The position numbers and the translations under genes are program-made. Of a stretch of DNA of 64,000 bases, positions 24,460-33,596 are shown piece after piece. Positions within the stretch are counted from its first letter, which is position 1, and every line of letters starts with the position of its first letter. The stretch lies in assembly GCA_009739215.1 (NCBI GenBank), contig VSJF01000012.1, positions 620,001 through 684,000 of the forward strand, given 5' to 3'. The notes beneath the pieces are model-generated. The model was not told where the DNA came from, searched no databases, and saw only the letters and a list, made by a program, of their open reading frames with translations. This stretch comes from Floccularia luteovirens (taxonomy: Eukaryota > Basidiomycota > Agaricomycetes > Agaricales > Squamanitaceae).

Positions 24460-25857
24460 TTAAGGAGGTACTTGCCTTTCACTCTCATTGCCGGCTTCCA
24501 GAGCATCTAGAACTCTTTCAATGCCTGCAGCTTGCGCAATCTGTTCATCAACTTCCACCTCTGTCCAACCGTTAGCAGGACATGGATATTCCCGGTCCTC
24601 AACCTCCGAACCAAGGGATACACTATCACCTGAATCAGATCGTGCCAAATAATGCACTGGTTCAGGGGAGGTGGTTCTTAGACGTTTGGCGGGCGGTTCA
24701 CTTACCTCTTCCAGTACTTCTTCTCTTGTCGTAAAGGTAGAAGGTTCAACCCTCTCTCGTAGCAAATAAGTCTCCTCATTATTTCGGAGATGTCTTGGCT
24801 GACGAGGAAGACCTTGAAGGTCTACAAGTTCCCTACTCCTCTTTAATGAAGGGTATGGAGTTTCAGGGTGCTTCAACACCTGCGCTCCTGTGAAGGTGCT
24901 AGCAATGGGCGGAGCATAAAACTTGTGGGGATTTTCCTGGAGAAAGGAAGGCTTAGGGGTAGGAGCCGACCTAGGTGTCTCCAAACTACCCTCAAAGGAT
25001 GAAGGGCCAGCTATGGCCTGACTACTACTTTGAGCAGTCATTCTTGCAGCAGGGAAGTGCGCTGTATCACTGTTTTTAGCTGTTTGTTTTTCTTTCTCTC
25101 CACAAGTTTTCTTACCCCCTTGCTTGCGCTGCTTCTTCTTATTTCCACTGTCTGGAGAGTCTTCTTTAGTGTTTGACGGTGTAGATGAGAGAAGTACAGG
25201 GTTGTTCGGGCGTATTACTCTATGCGCTGATCTGCTCGAAGAGACCGAAGTCGTCTGAGCATCATAAAGATTTTGGACCGCAGCAGAAACGTCATGTAGG
25301 GTCAAGGTCTGCGCAGTGTATTTTTGCAGCAGCGTTGCTTTGACATTTTGCCAATGGGGTGGTACAGACGCCATAGCCCATAGGGCCTGCAATAATTCAG
25401 GGATGGCGAGGTTTTCATCAGCCAATCTCCTAAATGTCTCGCTAAGACGGAAGAAATCTGCTTGAGGATCTCCACCACTGAGCTTGAAGAACTTTACGTC
25501 CTCCGCTAGCTTCAAAGTAGTGCTCAAACTATGATCCTCGTACCGAGCAACTAACCAAGTCCACAAAGCACAACTAGAGGTACAGCCGTCATGAGCGGCA
25601 AGCCAATTTAGCTCAGGGGATAATCTCGACTTTATACTGCCTAGCGCAGCTTCGTTTTTATCGTCCCATGTCTGCTGCAGCAGGATCATTGTCTCAGAGA
25701 CATTGTGTGGATCCTGTGGCGATGGACAACGGCGAGTTCCAGACACCACTGACCATACAGCTGCATGTTGCAGGTAGGTCGTCATGGCGCTTTTCCACTC
25801 GAGCCAGCGCGCTCCAGCGAATACAAAGGAAACAGCTTGGAATACAGTGTGTTGCAT
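24460..25857 (-). CDS. Copia-type Gag polyprotein of element A
   Basis: Uninterrupted 465-residue ORF. Residues about 15-215 follow the gag domain of Copia elements (UBN2/retrotran_gag type): WLEWKSAMTTYLQHAAVWSV, an LSPELNWLAAH region, a TLKLAEDVKFFKLSGGDP stretch and LADENLAIPELLQALWAM. The second half is disordered, rich in Pro/Ser/Lys/Glu, with a basic run (KKKQRKQGGKK). I see no CCHC zinc knuckle, which many Copia Gags carry. The protein would form the virus-like particle shell of the retrotransposon and package its RNA. The ORF is intact in a young insertion, so it may be expressed. No pol frame follows it. Confidence 0.82.
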   Translation of the reverse strand: MQHTVFQAVSFVFAGARWLEWKSAMTTYLQHAAVWSVVSGTRRCPSPQDPHNVSETMILLQQTWDDKNEAALGSIKSRLSPELNWLAAHDGCTSSCALWTWLVARYEDHSLSTTLKLAEDVKFFKLSGGDPQADFFRLSETFRRLADENLAIPELLQALWAMASVPPHWQNVKATLLQKYTAQTLTLHDVSAAVQNLYDAQTTSVSSSRSAHRVIRPNNPVLLSSTPSNTKEDSPDSGNKKKQRKQGGKKTCGEKEKQTAKNSDTAHFPAARMTAQSSSQAIAGPSSFEGSLETPRSAPTPKPSFLQENPHKFYAPPIASTFTGAQVLKHPETPYPSLKRSRELVDLQGLPRQPRHLRNNEETYLLRERVEPSTFTTREEVLEEVSEPPAKRLRTTSPEPVHYLARSDSGDSVSLGSEVEDREYPCPANGWTEVEVDEQIAQAAGIERVLDALEAGNESERQVPP

Positions 25858-26143
25858 GTTGTACTTGATAAAAGTTGGTTGTTGGCGAGCTACAAATTAA
25901 TGTTGCATCAGCACAACGTTCAACTCAGTGTAAAGACACTGTCAAGACACATAAGGCTCGCATAGATTTATTGTCATGAACAACGTTCAGACTCAATCAC
26001 TTGTAGAGTGGACAAGCCACCAATGCTTCTACCAATTAAGGGAGCATGGGGGAGTCACTTCACAAGAGGTAAGAGTTTTAAGTCACCGTCATCATAGGCA
26101 GCGATGAACGCGCCATTGAGACTGACAACCGGGGCCCATAACC

Positions 26144-26525
26144 TGTTGAGCAGCCATGTGTACAAGACACAGTGGAGGAACTCAAAGATCTTATCTTGTG
26201 CTTACTTAGATCACACCTTATGGTTAGTGTTACTACTACTACCTATAGAATAGGACAAGGTATCTATTCGCATAAGAGTGTCCTTATATACAGTTCTAGC
26301 TGTATGTACATATTTGCATAAGGGTCCGTGCTATGTCCGTCATAGTCACATGTCTACTTCATAGAACCTTATAGAAGGTTATAGAACATGTTTAGTCATA
26401 TTGCACGTGATGCATAGGGCATAGGGCATATGTGAGTGTAGTCATGTGACACATCATGTGACATATCATCTGACTTATCACCTGACGAATTATGTAATTC
26501 ATCATGTGATCGTGCTGACGCAACA
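26144..26525 (-). repeat. Right (5') LTR of element A
   Basis: 382 bp, same as the left LTR except for one T/C difference near 26193. The primer-binding site lies just inside it (plus-strand cggggcccataacc, ending at 26143). Confidence 0.9.
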
Positions 26526-26584
26526 CTTTGTCTACTAGTCTCATTGTAATGCTAGTTGGATTTTCCTAGTGCAGTGTTACTATT

Positions 26585-27550
26585 TGTTGCGACAGGAACA
26601 ATCACATGACTGATTACATAATTGATCATGTGATGGAGCATGTGACTGATGACGTGTCTCACACTCATATGCTCTATAGCATGTGACTCTTATGAACATT
26701 CCACAACCTTCTACAAGGTTCCATATATAGTCACATGATATGTTAGTGTATACATGCATGGACCATTGTACAAAGCTGTACAAACAGCAATTATGTATAT
26801 AAGTAGAGCTACTGGACCTTATGTCCTTTGTGTTACCGTTTTGGGGTTTGGGCGTCATCGTTTACTGGTCTCGTCGTAAGTATATCCGGGTTAGGGAACG
26901 GTTGGGGTTTGCTAGTCAGATTTCCCTAGTGCAATGGTAGGTTACGCTATCACACAGGTTACAAACCACCTGTCAGGGTCTCTCTGAGGTCAGTTACAGA
27001 GGTGGGGACAGCCAGGCGTTTCAGGCTGTATGGTGTCATCCGTGCCATTATTTACAATGATCTTGCCGTCCTAGACAAGGGAGGGAGAGTCCCTTAGTTG
27101 TCACTGAGGTAACAGAGTAATCGCTCATATTAGGAGGTACTTGAAACTAAGATCAAGCTAGGGCTTGACTGTAGTTCTGCGCTACTTAAATACAAGTATG
27201 CTACTTCTAATAATAAACTATTGCATGCTTGCTCAGTAAGCTACAAGTCAATGCAGAGTCATACAGAAGTATCTACAAGTCATTTAGAAGCAGATACAAG
27301 TCACTGTGAGTTAATAGAAGCAGAATGCGAGTCAAATACAAAACGTGTATGGGAAACAAGTAAACGAGGCAGAAATGTGTTGCGCATGCGTTCTAAAGTC
27401 CAGGGAGATAGCACGTATCCGGATAAGGTCATAACACTTTGTTGAATTTTATTTGTAGTAGTCAGTACTAGATCTAAGTCTCCCTAAGCAAGTAAGCACC
27501 AAAGGTAAGAATAGTCCCCTTCACTGTATGATACAGGGCACTGCTCAATA
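26585..27550 (+). repeat. 5' LTR of a family B element, split by a family C LTR
   Basis: Starts TGTTGCGACAGG and ends CTGCTCAATA, followed at once by ggttatgagccct, a decayed form of the same half-tRNA primer site as element A. It is therefore the 5' LTR of a plus-strand relative. It is interrupted by the family C LTR at 26831-27436. Its opening 240 bp are the reverse complement of the solo LTR at 20250-20605. Only about 125 bp of internal sequence remain (27551-27675). Confidence 0.75.
26831..27436 (+). repeat. Solo LTR, family C copy 1, nested in the family B LTR
   Basis: 606 bp, TGTTACCG..GTCATAACA, with a 5-bp target duplication CTTTG (26826-26830 and 27437-27441). It carries the family's gctagtcagatttcccta and cttaaatacaagtatgctac blocks. 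Confidence 0.85.
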
Positions 27551-27675
27551 GGTTATGAGCCCTAGTGCTAGTCTCAATAGCACTGTGGGAAACCCCTACT
27601 ACCTCAGAATGAATATGGTAAGCCCAGGATATAGTCTAAGCCTAACATACATCAGAGAATCTTCCCAATCAATCA

Positions 27676-28038
27676 TGGTTGTGATAGCAACTATCACATG
27701 AAGGATCACATGATTCATGTAACATGATATGTCATATGACCTAGTCATGTGACTCACTTATCATATGCTTTATATGTTATGTGCATTATGACTAAGCATG
27801 TTCTTTGATGTTCTACAACATTCTACAAGAAACATGTGACTTATGGAACTATCTAGCATAGACTACTATTTACAAATATGCACATATAGTAAATCTGTAT
27901 ATAAAGACCTTGTACTTTGTACTATGCCCCTTGTCCAATTATATTGATAGTAGTCAGTACTAGTCTCTAAGTAAGAAAGTAAGCTCTAAGGTAAGGCAGT
28001 TCCTCTCCACTGTGTGATACACAGAGTACTGCTCAACA
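27676..28038 (+). repeat. LTR related to families A/B
   Basis: About 363 bp from TGGTTGTGATAG to GCTCAACA with a short duplication ATCA on both sides (27672-27675, 28039-28042). TTC triplets stand at 27801, 27811 and 27821 and a GAA at 27829, the step-type heat shock layout. 28039-28144 is unassigned internal relic. Confidence 0.65.
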
Positions 28039-28144
28039 ATCACAATGTGAAGTGCAACATTCAGTCATTCTTATGCAATTGACTACCCAACCTTCATATT
28101 GCGAAGCCCCAGATACCACAAATGCCCTGCTCAATACTAGTGAT

Positions 28145-28733
28145 TGTTATGATCTTATCTGGATACATGCTATCTCCCTGGACTTTAAAACATGTGTGCA
28201 ATGCATTCTCATCTTGTTTACTACTTCTTTGTATATGACTCACATTTATGCTTCTTCTAACTTGTAGTGACTTGTACAAGCTTCTAAATGACTAGTAGAT
28301 ACTTTTGTATAACTCCATGCTGACTCGTAGCTTACTGAGCAAGCATGCAATAGTTTATTATTAGAAGTAGTGTACTCATATTTAAGTAGCATGAAACTAC
28401 AGACAAGCCTCAGCTTAATCTTACTTTTGAGTACTCACAATACACTTGCTTATTACTCTGTTACCTCTGGTTAATCTCCCTCCCCTGTCTAGAATAGCAG
28501 GACAAGTTGTAATAATGGCATGGGCGACACTATACACACTGAAAGGCCTGTGTGTTCTTTCTCTGTAACTGACCTCAGAGAGACCCTGACAAGTGGTTTG
28601 TAACTCATGTAGTGGAGTAACCCCACTATCGCACCAGGGAAGTCTGACTGGCAAAACCATCAACTGTTCCCTTACCTGGGTGGCCAAATGATGAGACAGT
28701 AAATGACAATGTATAAGACCCCTAACAGTAACA
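28145..28733 (-). repeat. LTR, family C copy 2 (inverted)
   Basis: 589 bp, TGTTATGATCTTATC..CAGTAACA, reverse complement of the family C type copy. No matching target duplication was found (gtgat against aaaga), so it may be one end of a rearranged element. Confidence 0.75.
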
Positions 28734-28807
28734 AAAGATCAAGCTGATCAATTGTCACTTCCTCAAGTTTGACAATCCCCAACACCCTTTAACCACTGCG
28801 CTCTTTT

Positions 28808-28862
28808 ATGAGCAAAACCCCTGCCTCTAATTTCGGACCTACCTCTTCCTCTTACAACCCCC
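28808..28862 (+). pseudogene. Start of the gag of Gypsy element H, cut off by element G
   Basis: ATG 28808 begins MSKTPASNFGPTSSSYNP and runs into the CCCCC target site of element G. The same frame continues beyond the right end of G at 38462 (GTYSAQSPSPSPQQQLS). Removing G and one CCCCC copy keeps the frame, which shows that G inserted into this gag. Confidence 0.75.
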
Positions 28863-29254
28863 TGTAAGGGCAACTGGGCAGTTTGCGTGGTGTGTGTTTC
28901 GAAGTGTCACAACAGGCTGCGAAACAGGAAGCATGTCAAACTGGACAGGAAATCCGAAGTTATTATATTGTAAAGTATACATATTCTATCTACTCACCTG
29001 GACAGGAAATCTGAAGAGAAAAGTCTAAGAATTTCTGTCCAGGGGTGTTGCTATATATGTGGATAAAAATAGAAGAGGTATCAAAGGAGGGTTACTATCT
29101 TAGATGGGTGGCAACCTTAGTAACTGTATCTAAATATATAACTCCTTGATAGTAAGCATGTTGAAGTTGTATTGAGAGTAGTGGGAAGTGGTGTTGAGGT
29201 ATTGCTGAGTAGTTTCAAAGGGTTCGAAAGGTTGAACTTGGGGTTCCTCTTACA
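28863..29254 (-). repeat. Left LTR of element G
   Basis: 392 bp, same length as the right LTR, with scattered point differences, so older than element A. Confidence 0.85.
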
Positions 29255-29887
29255 TCACCCCCCTTCTAAGGAGTGGTGTCCCAATGTGTCCTAAACACCA
29301 CGAAGCTACTGAATCAATAGAGTCTATAGTGGTGAAGGCAGCTCGAATGTGTCAAGGTGCACCAGGGTTCAAGCAGTAAAATTCTGTAACGAGGTCAGGA
29401 GCATGTATAGCAGGTAGACAGGAATTGAATGGAGAATATTAAATATGAGAAGGGAATGTTTATTAGAACATGAGGTAGTTATGATTAATGTTTTAGATGT
29501 GATGTTGTTATTGTTTACAAATGAAGTTGCAGTTTGCTACGACTTAATGTGACTGTGACATGTGACACGTGTCACGTCCTACACTTCCCCTCAAACTAAA
29601 CTTCATGGTAATCTAAATGTATGTAAGTAGTTATTAGTAATAGTGAGTAGTTAGGGAGTGTTTCGTCGAAAGAATGTCCATTTTAACAAGAACGGCTGAA
29701 CGGAAATGCTCGTATCTGGTATCGATCGAAAGGTAATGTCGAGGAGAATATATGTGTGAGTTTGCGAAAGGCAGCGTCGAGAAATGCGATGCGTAGAGCG
29801 AATACACTGTGAATTTGAGTTGTACACTGCTTAAATATACTTTGATGCGCGTTTTGATGCGATCAAAAAGGCTGTGCAGATCTGATT

Positions 29888-31330
29888 TCACGTTATCGGA
29901 GTGTGATGCGTATCGCGATCGTGGGAAAACGCGTCTTGACCTTCGGATTGCGTGTTTTCTCCATTTCCTCGGTGATCCCTGGTGTGTACGCTGGGGATCT
30001 TGAACGCTTCGAGTCGGATGGAAGGTGTAGAATTCGATGCTAAAAGGTTTGGAGTGATTTGGATGAGTTTTGGTTGAGAAATGGTATGTTTTCCTTCATG
30101 TTTTCGCATTTTTGACTGTCTTGTTGCAGATATAGACTGCTTTTGACATGTCTGATGCGTCAGTACATTCGGATCGATTCTCTTTTCATCCTGGCTATGA
30201 CTGGGTTGAACTGGTAAGTCATTATTACCATTAGTATCCTGCTGATATGTGTTCATGTAGGAAAAACTCGGTTTTGAGTCTTTAACATCGATTTTCGACG
30301 CGACTTCGATGGTTAACGTCACTTCGTTCACTACTAAGGATTGTTGCGGTGCGTCTCCTGTAGATTTCGGTGGTAACAGCGTGCGTGCGCGTTCCGTATT
30401 GAGCTCGCTACGTCGATTTTCGTCGAGAGGTACGTGTTTTTGCTCTAATTTTGTGCTTGATACGCACTTTGACAGATTCTCTGTCAGGTTCTTCCCCTCA
30501 AGCGCAAAGTTCTGCGTCGTTTCGATGGGAATAGGTTGCTCTATGATCCCTGGGGTAAGAGGTGGGTTTAACTGACGATGTTCGACAGGTGTTTCGACTG
30601 TTTTCTTCCCCTCAAGCACTGAAACATGTGCTTTTGCAACCGAATTTCCCTCGATTTCACTCGTTTTTCGATCTCGATCGACTCCGTGATTGTTCCCTCG
30701 TATGCTCGCATTGTTACTACTCGAAATTCGATAGTTTTCGGCTTTACAGTTCGGTTTTTCGACTGTTTTTGCTCTAACTTCGATTTTTTGAGTGTTTTTG
30801 ATGTTTTTGCTCGAGTTTTCATCGGATTTTTCATCGTTTCGGTTCGTTTTTGGAACGGTTTCGAGGGTGGGTGTTCTGGTATGAGTTGGGGGGGTGATTG
30901 TGTCGTTAGGGGGGGTGGAGATTCTGTAATGACCGGAAATGAGAGGTATGATGCCTATTATGACATCTTGAGGGTTTCTGATTTCACAGGTGCCGTTCCT
31001 CAATGTTAAGGAGCATTTTGCTTGATCCATACGAGCTACTGAGACATGGGTATGCTCAAGGTGTGGGGAATAAAGGGTATTAAAGAGTATAACAGGTGTG
31101 GAAGGCTTTCCTTCACCCATAGGCAACTTTATTCTAATGTTTCCTTTTCCTACAGCATTAAAAATGCGCCCATCTATGGTCTGGATAGCTTCTGGTTCGA
31201 TTTCCTGATAGTTCTCGAAGGCAGCTCTGTTGGAGGATATATGGCAGGGGGTTCTGGAGTCCAGGATGATCCCTTTGTCTGTGTGAGTGATAACTACCTG
31301 TTTTTCTCTCTTTTTCTCCATTGTACTCAT
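29888..31330 (-). CDS. Copia retropepsin-like protein with long disordered tail (element D)
   Basis: 480-residue intact ORF. Residues about 12-140 follow the Copia protease: ILDSRTPCHISS in place of the usual LDSGA-x-H, then IQTIDGRIFNAVGKGNIRIKL, VILFNTLYSPHLEHTHVSVA and CSLTLRNGTCEI, ending in IGIIPLISGHYRI, where the GAG-pre-integrase region would begin. The active-site Asp is kept but the following Gly is Arg, which may abolish cleavage. From about residue 145 to the end it is disordered and rich in Thr, Asn, Lys and Glu. There is no Gag, integrase or reverse transcriptase. The long open frame despite the altered site suggests either youth or a use other than proteolysis. Known family role: maturation of Gag-Pol in virus-like particles. 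Confidence 0.72.
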   Translation of the reverse strand: MSTMEKKREKQVVITHTDKGIILDSRTPCHISSNRAAFENYQEIEPEAIQTIDGRIFNAVGKGNIRIKLPMGEGKPSTPVILFNTLYSPHLEHTHVSVARMDQAKCSLTLRNGTCEIRNPQDVIIGIIPLISGHYRISTPPNDTITPPTHTRTPTLETVPKTNRNDEKSDENSSKNIKNTQKIEVRAKTVEKPNCKAENYRISSSNNASIRGNNHGVDRDRKTSEIEGNSVAKAHVSVLEGKKTVETPVEHRQLNPPLTPGIIEQPIPIETTQNFALEGKNLTENLSKCVSSTKLEQKHVPLDENRRSELNTERARTLLPPKSTGDAPQQSLVVNEVTLTIEVASKIDVKDSKPSFSYMNTYQQDTNGNNDLPVQPSHSQDEKRIDPNVLTHQTCQKQSISATRQSKMRKHEGKHTISQPKLIQITPNLLASNSTPSIRLEAFKIPSVHTRDHRGNGENTQSEGQDAFSHDRDTHHTPIT

Positions 31331-31481
31331 TAGTTCCTTTCCTTCTAGTCCTTGTGCAGGTGGTTTGTGTATGTAGCGGTACCAGTGACTGGTCAGGGTG
31401 AAAAATTGGTGAAAAAAGCGGAGGTGACAGGGCTTTTTCAGGAGGTGACAGTCAATGTTTCTGGCCCGGGGCCCATAACCT

Positions 31482-31667
31482 ATAGCAACTAGACAGGAAT
31501 TGAATGGAGAATATTAAATATGAGAAGGGAATGTTTATTAGAACATGATGAGGTAGTTATGATTAATGTTTTTATTATGGGTGTTGTTGTTTTTGTTGTT
31601 TACAATGAAGTTGCTGTTTGCTACGACTTAATGTGACTGTGACATGTCACGCATGTCACGTCCTACA
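31482..31667 (-). repeat. Right LTR of element D
   Basis: 186 bp, starts tatagcaact on the plus strand and ends gtcctaca. It differs from the 178-bp left LTR by small indels (for example gatgaggtag against gaggtag). Confidence 0.8.
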
Positions 31668-32800
31668 AAGCTCGAATCTACACCAAACTCGACCTCCGAC
31701 ATGCTTATCATTTGGTCCGAATTGCTGAAGGTGATGAATGGAAAATAGCATTCAGAACCTGATACAGATCATTTGAATGGTTGGTAATGCCATTCAGACT
31801 TACCAACTCTCCAGCGGCATTTCAGAATTTCATGAATGATATCTTCCACAACATGATTGACGTGAATGTTGTCATTTATTTAGATGACATTCTCATTTAC
31901 TCAGACAATATCTCCGAGCATCAAGAACATGTACAAGAAGTCTTCCAATGACTCCGAGCAAATGGCCTGTTCACCTGAGCAGACAAATGTGAATTTCACC
32001 AAACCACTGTTGAGTATCTTGGTTACATCCTTACTCCCAAAGGCCTTATCATGGCCCCGGCGAAAGTACAAACCATTCTAGACTGGCCTGAGCCACAAAA
32101 AGTCAAAGATATGCAGTCTTTCCTCGAATTTGCAAACTTTTACCAGAGATTCATTGATGAATACTCTGAGATTACTATCCCTTTGACTTGCTTAACACAC
32201 AAAGGAGTTCCTTTTGATTTTAATGATCAATGCTGAAAGGCATTTGAAACACTTAAACATTCTTTTACTACAGCTCTGGTGCTTGCCCATTGGCAACTGG
32301 ATCTACCTATTATCATTGAAACCAATGCCTCGGATTACGCACTAGCTGCGATCCTCTCCATCAAAACCACGGATAACGAACTTCACCCTGTTGCGTTCCA
32401 CTCCCGAACATTCACCCAACTGGAACTGAACTACGACACACATGACAAAGAATTACTTGCTATCTTCGAGGCCTTCCAGAAATGGAGACATTACACTGAA
32501 GGTTCAGCAACACCAGTCGATATAATTACTGACCACAAGAACCTCGAGTATTTCTCCACCACAAAGGTCCTCACCTGGAGACAAGCTCAGTGGTCTGAGT
32601 ATCTTTCTTGTTTCAATTTAATTATCCATTTCCATCCTGGAAAACTCGGAGCTAAGCCTGATGCACTGACATGCAGATGGGATGTTTACCCAAAGAAGGG
32701 AAGTAGCGACTATGCTACTGTCAACCCTCACAATTTCAGACCAGTATTCATCCAAGAACAGCTCGCATTGTCACTCCAAGCAACCACACTCATAGAACCT
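31668..32800 (+). pseudogene. Gypsy reverse transcriptase/RNase H (element E), broken
   Basis: Reads [40 protein letters not shown] (catalytic YLDD) and VEYLGYILTPKGL, then RNase H blocks IIETNASDYALAAIL, FHSRTFTQLELNYDTHDKELL and DHKNLEYFSTT. The frame has in-frame TGA stops near 31759, 31949, 31977 and 32234. At least three sit where CGA (Arg) is expected, so they look like C-to-T changes at CpG. Cut at 32800 by the family F LTR. Confidence 0.88.
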
Positions 32801-33596
32801 TGTTGCAACAGCAACTCCACGTGATAGATTAGTAGTCATGTGATTAGTCACATGCTCGTCAGTCATGTGTTGTAGACCTGATAAGATAAGATAAGGTCAC
32901 ACCTGTATATATGACTAAGATGTAATGACACACACTGGTCTAGAACATTCTAGAGCTTACTGCGGACACGCGTATGACTCATGTTATGGAACGTGTATGA
33001 CTCATGTCCTACCTGGAGTAGACATGAGGTGTTTCATGTACACGCTGGTAACTACATTAGGTATTACACAGCCATGCCCATAATGTATATAACAAAGGTA
33101 GTAACTGTCAAATATACCTTGTCCAAATTACTTAGGTAGTAGTTAGTAGTAGCACCTGTTGTGTCAGCACAATCACATGATAGATTACATAATTTGTCAG
33201 GTGATGAGTCAGATGATATGTCACATGACTACACTCACATATGCCCCATGCATCACGTGCAGTATGACTAAACATGTTCTATAACCTTCTACAAGGTTCT
33301 ATGAAATAGACATGTGACTATGACGGACATAGCACGGACCCTTACACAAATATGTACATACAGCTAGAACTGTATATAAGGACACTCTTATGCAGAATAG
33401 ATCCCTTGTCCTATTCTATAGGTAGTAGTTAGTAACTAACCGTAAGGTGTGAATCTAAGTAAGCACAAGGTAAGACTTTGAGTTCCTCCACTGAGTCTTG
33501 CACACATGGCTGCTCAACAGCACCCCTCTAAGCAACAGTAAGAACCCCAAGGTAAGGTAGTTCCCTATCACTGTGTGTGACAGGCGCTGCTCAACA
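32801..33596. repeat. Solo LTR, family F, inserted in Gypsy pol and itself split
   Basis: TGTTGCAACAGC..GCTGCTCAACA with target duplication AACCT (32796-32800, 33597-33601). It contains GAAcaTTC at 32943-32950 and catgtga boxes. It is interrupted by a family A LTR at 33157-33519. Confidence 0.83.
33157..33519 (+). repeat. Solo LTR, family A copy 2, nested in family F
   Basis: 363 bp, TGTTGTGTCAGC..GCTCAACA, inverted relative to the 20636 copy, with target duplication GCACC (33152-33156, 33520-33524). TTC triplets stand at 33277, 33287 and 33297. Confidence 0.87.

Larger units (their letters stand above)
20636..26525 (-). mobile_element. Element A: gag-only, non-autonomous Copia-type LTR retrotransposon
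   Basis: Complete element of 5,890 bp with two 382-bp LTRs and a perfect target duplication CTTTG (20631-20635 and 26526-26530). Orientation is minus: directly inside the right LTR the minus strand reads GGTTATGGGCCCCGG, the primer site used by Copia elements that prime on a half initiator-Met tRNA, and directly inside the left LTR lies a purine-rich GAAGGGGTG. The two LTRs differ at one position in my reading (ttaccttg against ttatcttg), so the insertion is recent. The only long ORF is gag (24460-25857). No protease, integrase or reverse transcriptase was found in the remaining 3.4 kb, so mobilisation must rely on another element. Confidence 0.9.
29406..31667 (-). mobile_element. Element D: small Copia-type element encoding only a retropepsin-like protein
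   Basis: LTRs of 178 bp (29406-29583) and 186 bp (31482-31667), TGTAGGACGTGAC..GCTATA on the minus strand. Directly inside the right LTR lies GGTTATGGGCCCCGGG, the same half-tRNA primer site as element A, and inside the left LTR a purine run GAGGGGAAG, so the structure is minus-strand and complete. The single ORF (29888-31330) matches only the protease and start of the pre-integrase region of Copia Pol. No target duplication is present (gcatg against aagct); the right flank is Gypsy pol and the left flank is element G interior. Confidence 0.78.

Noticed and set aside
20636..26525. CRISPR-like reading of the regularly spaced catgtga boxes
   Set aside because: Spacers are short, variable and part of LTR ends; the organism is a fungus.
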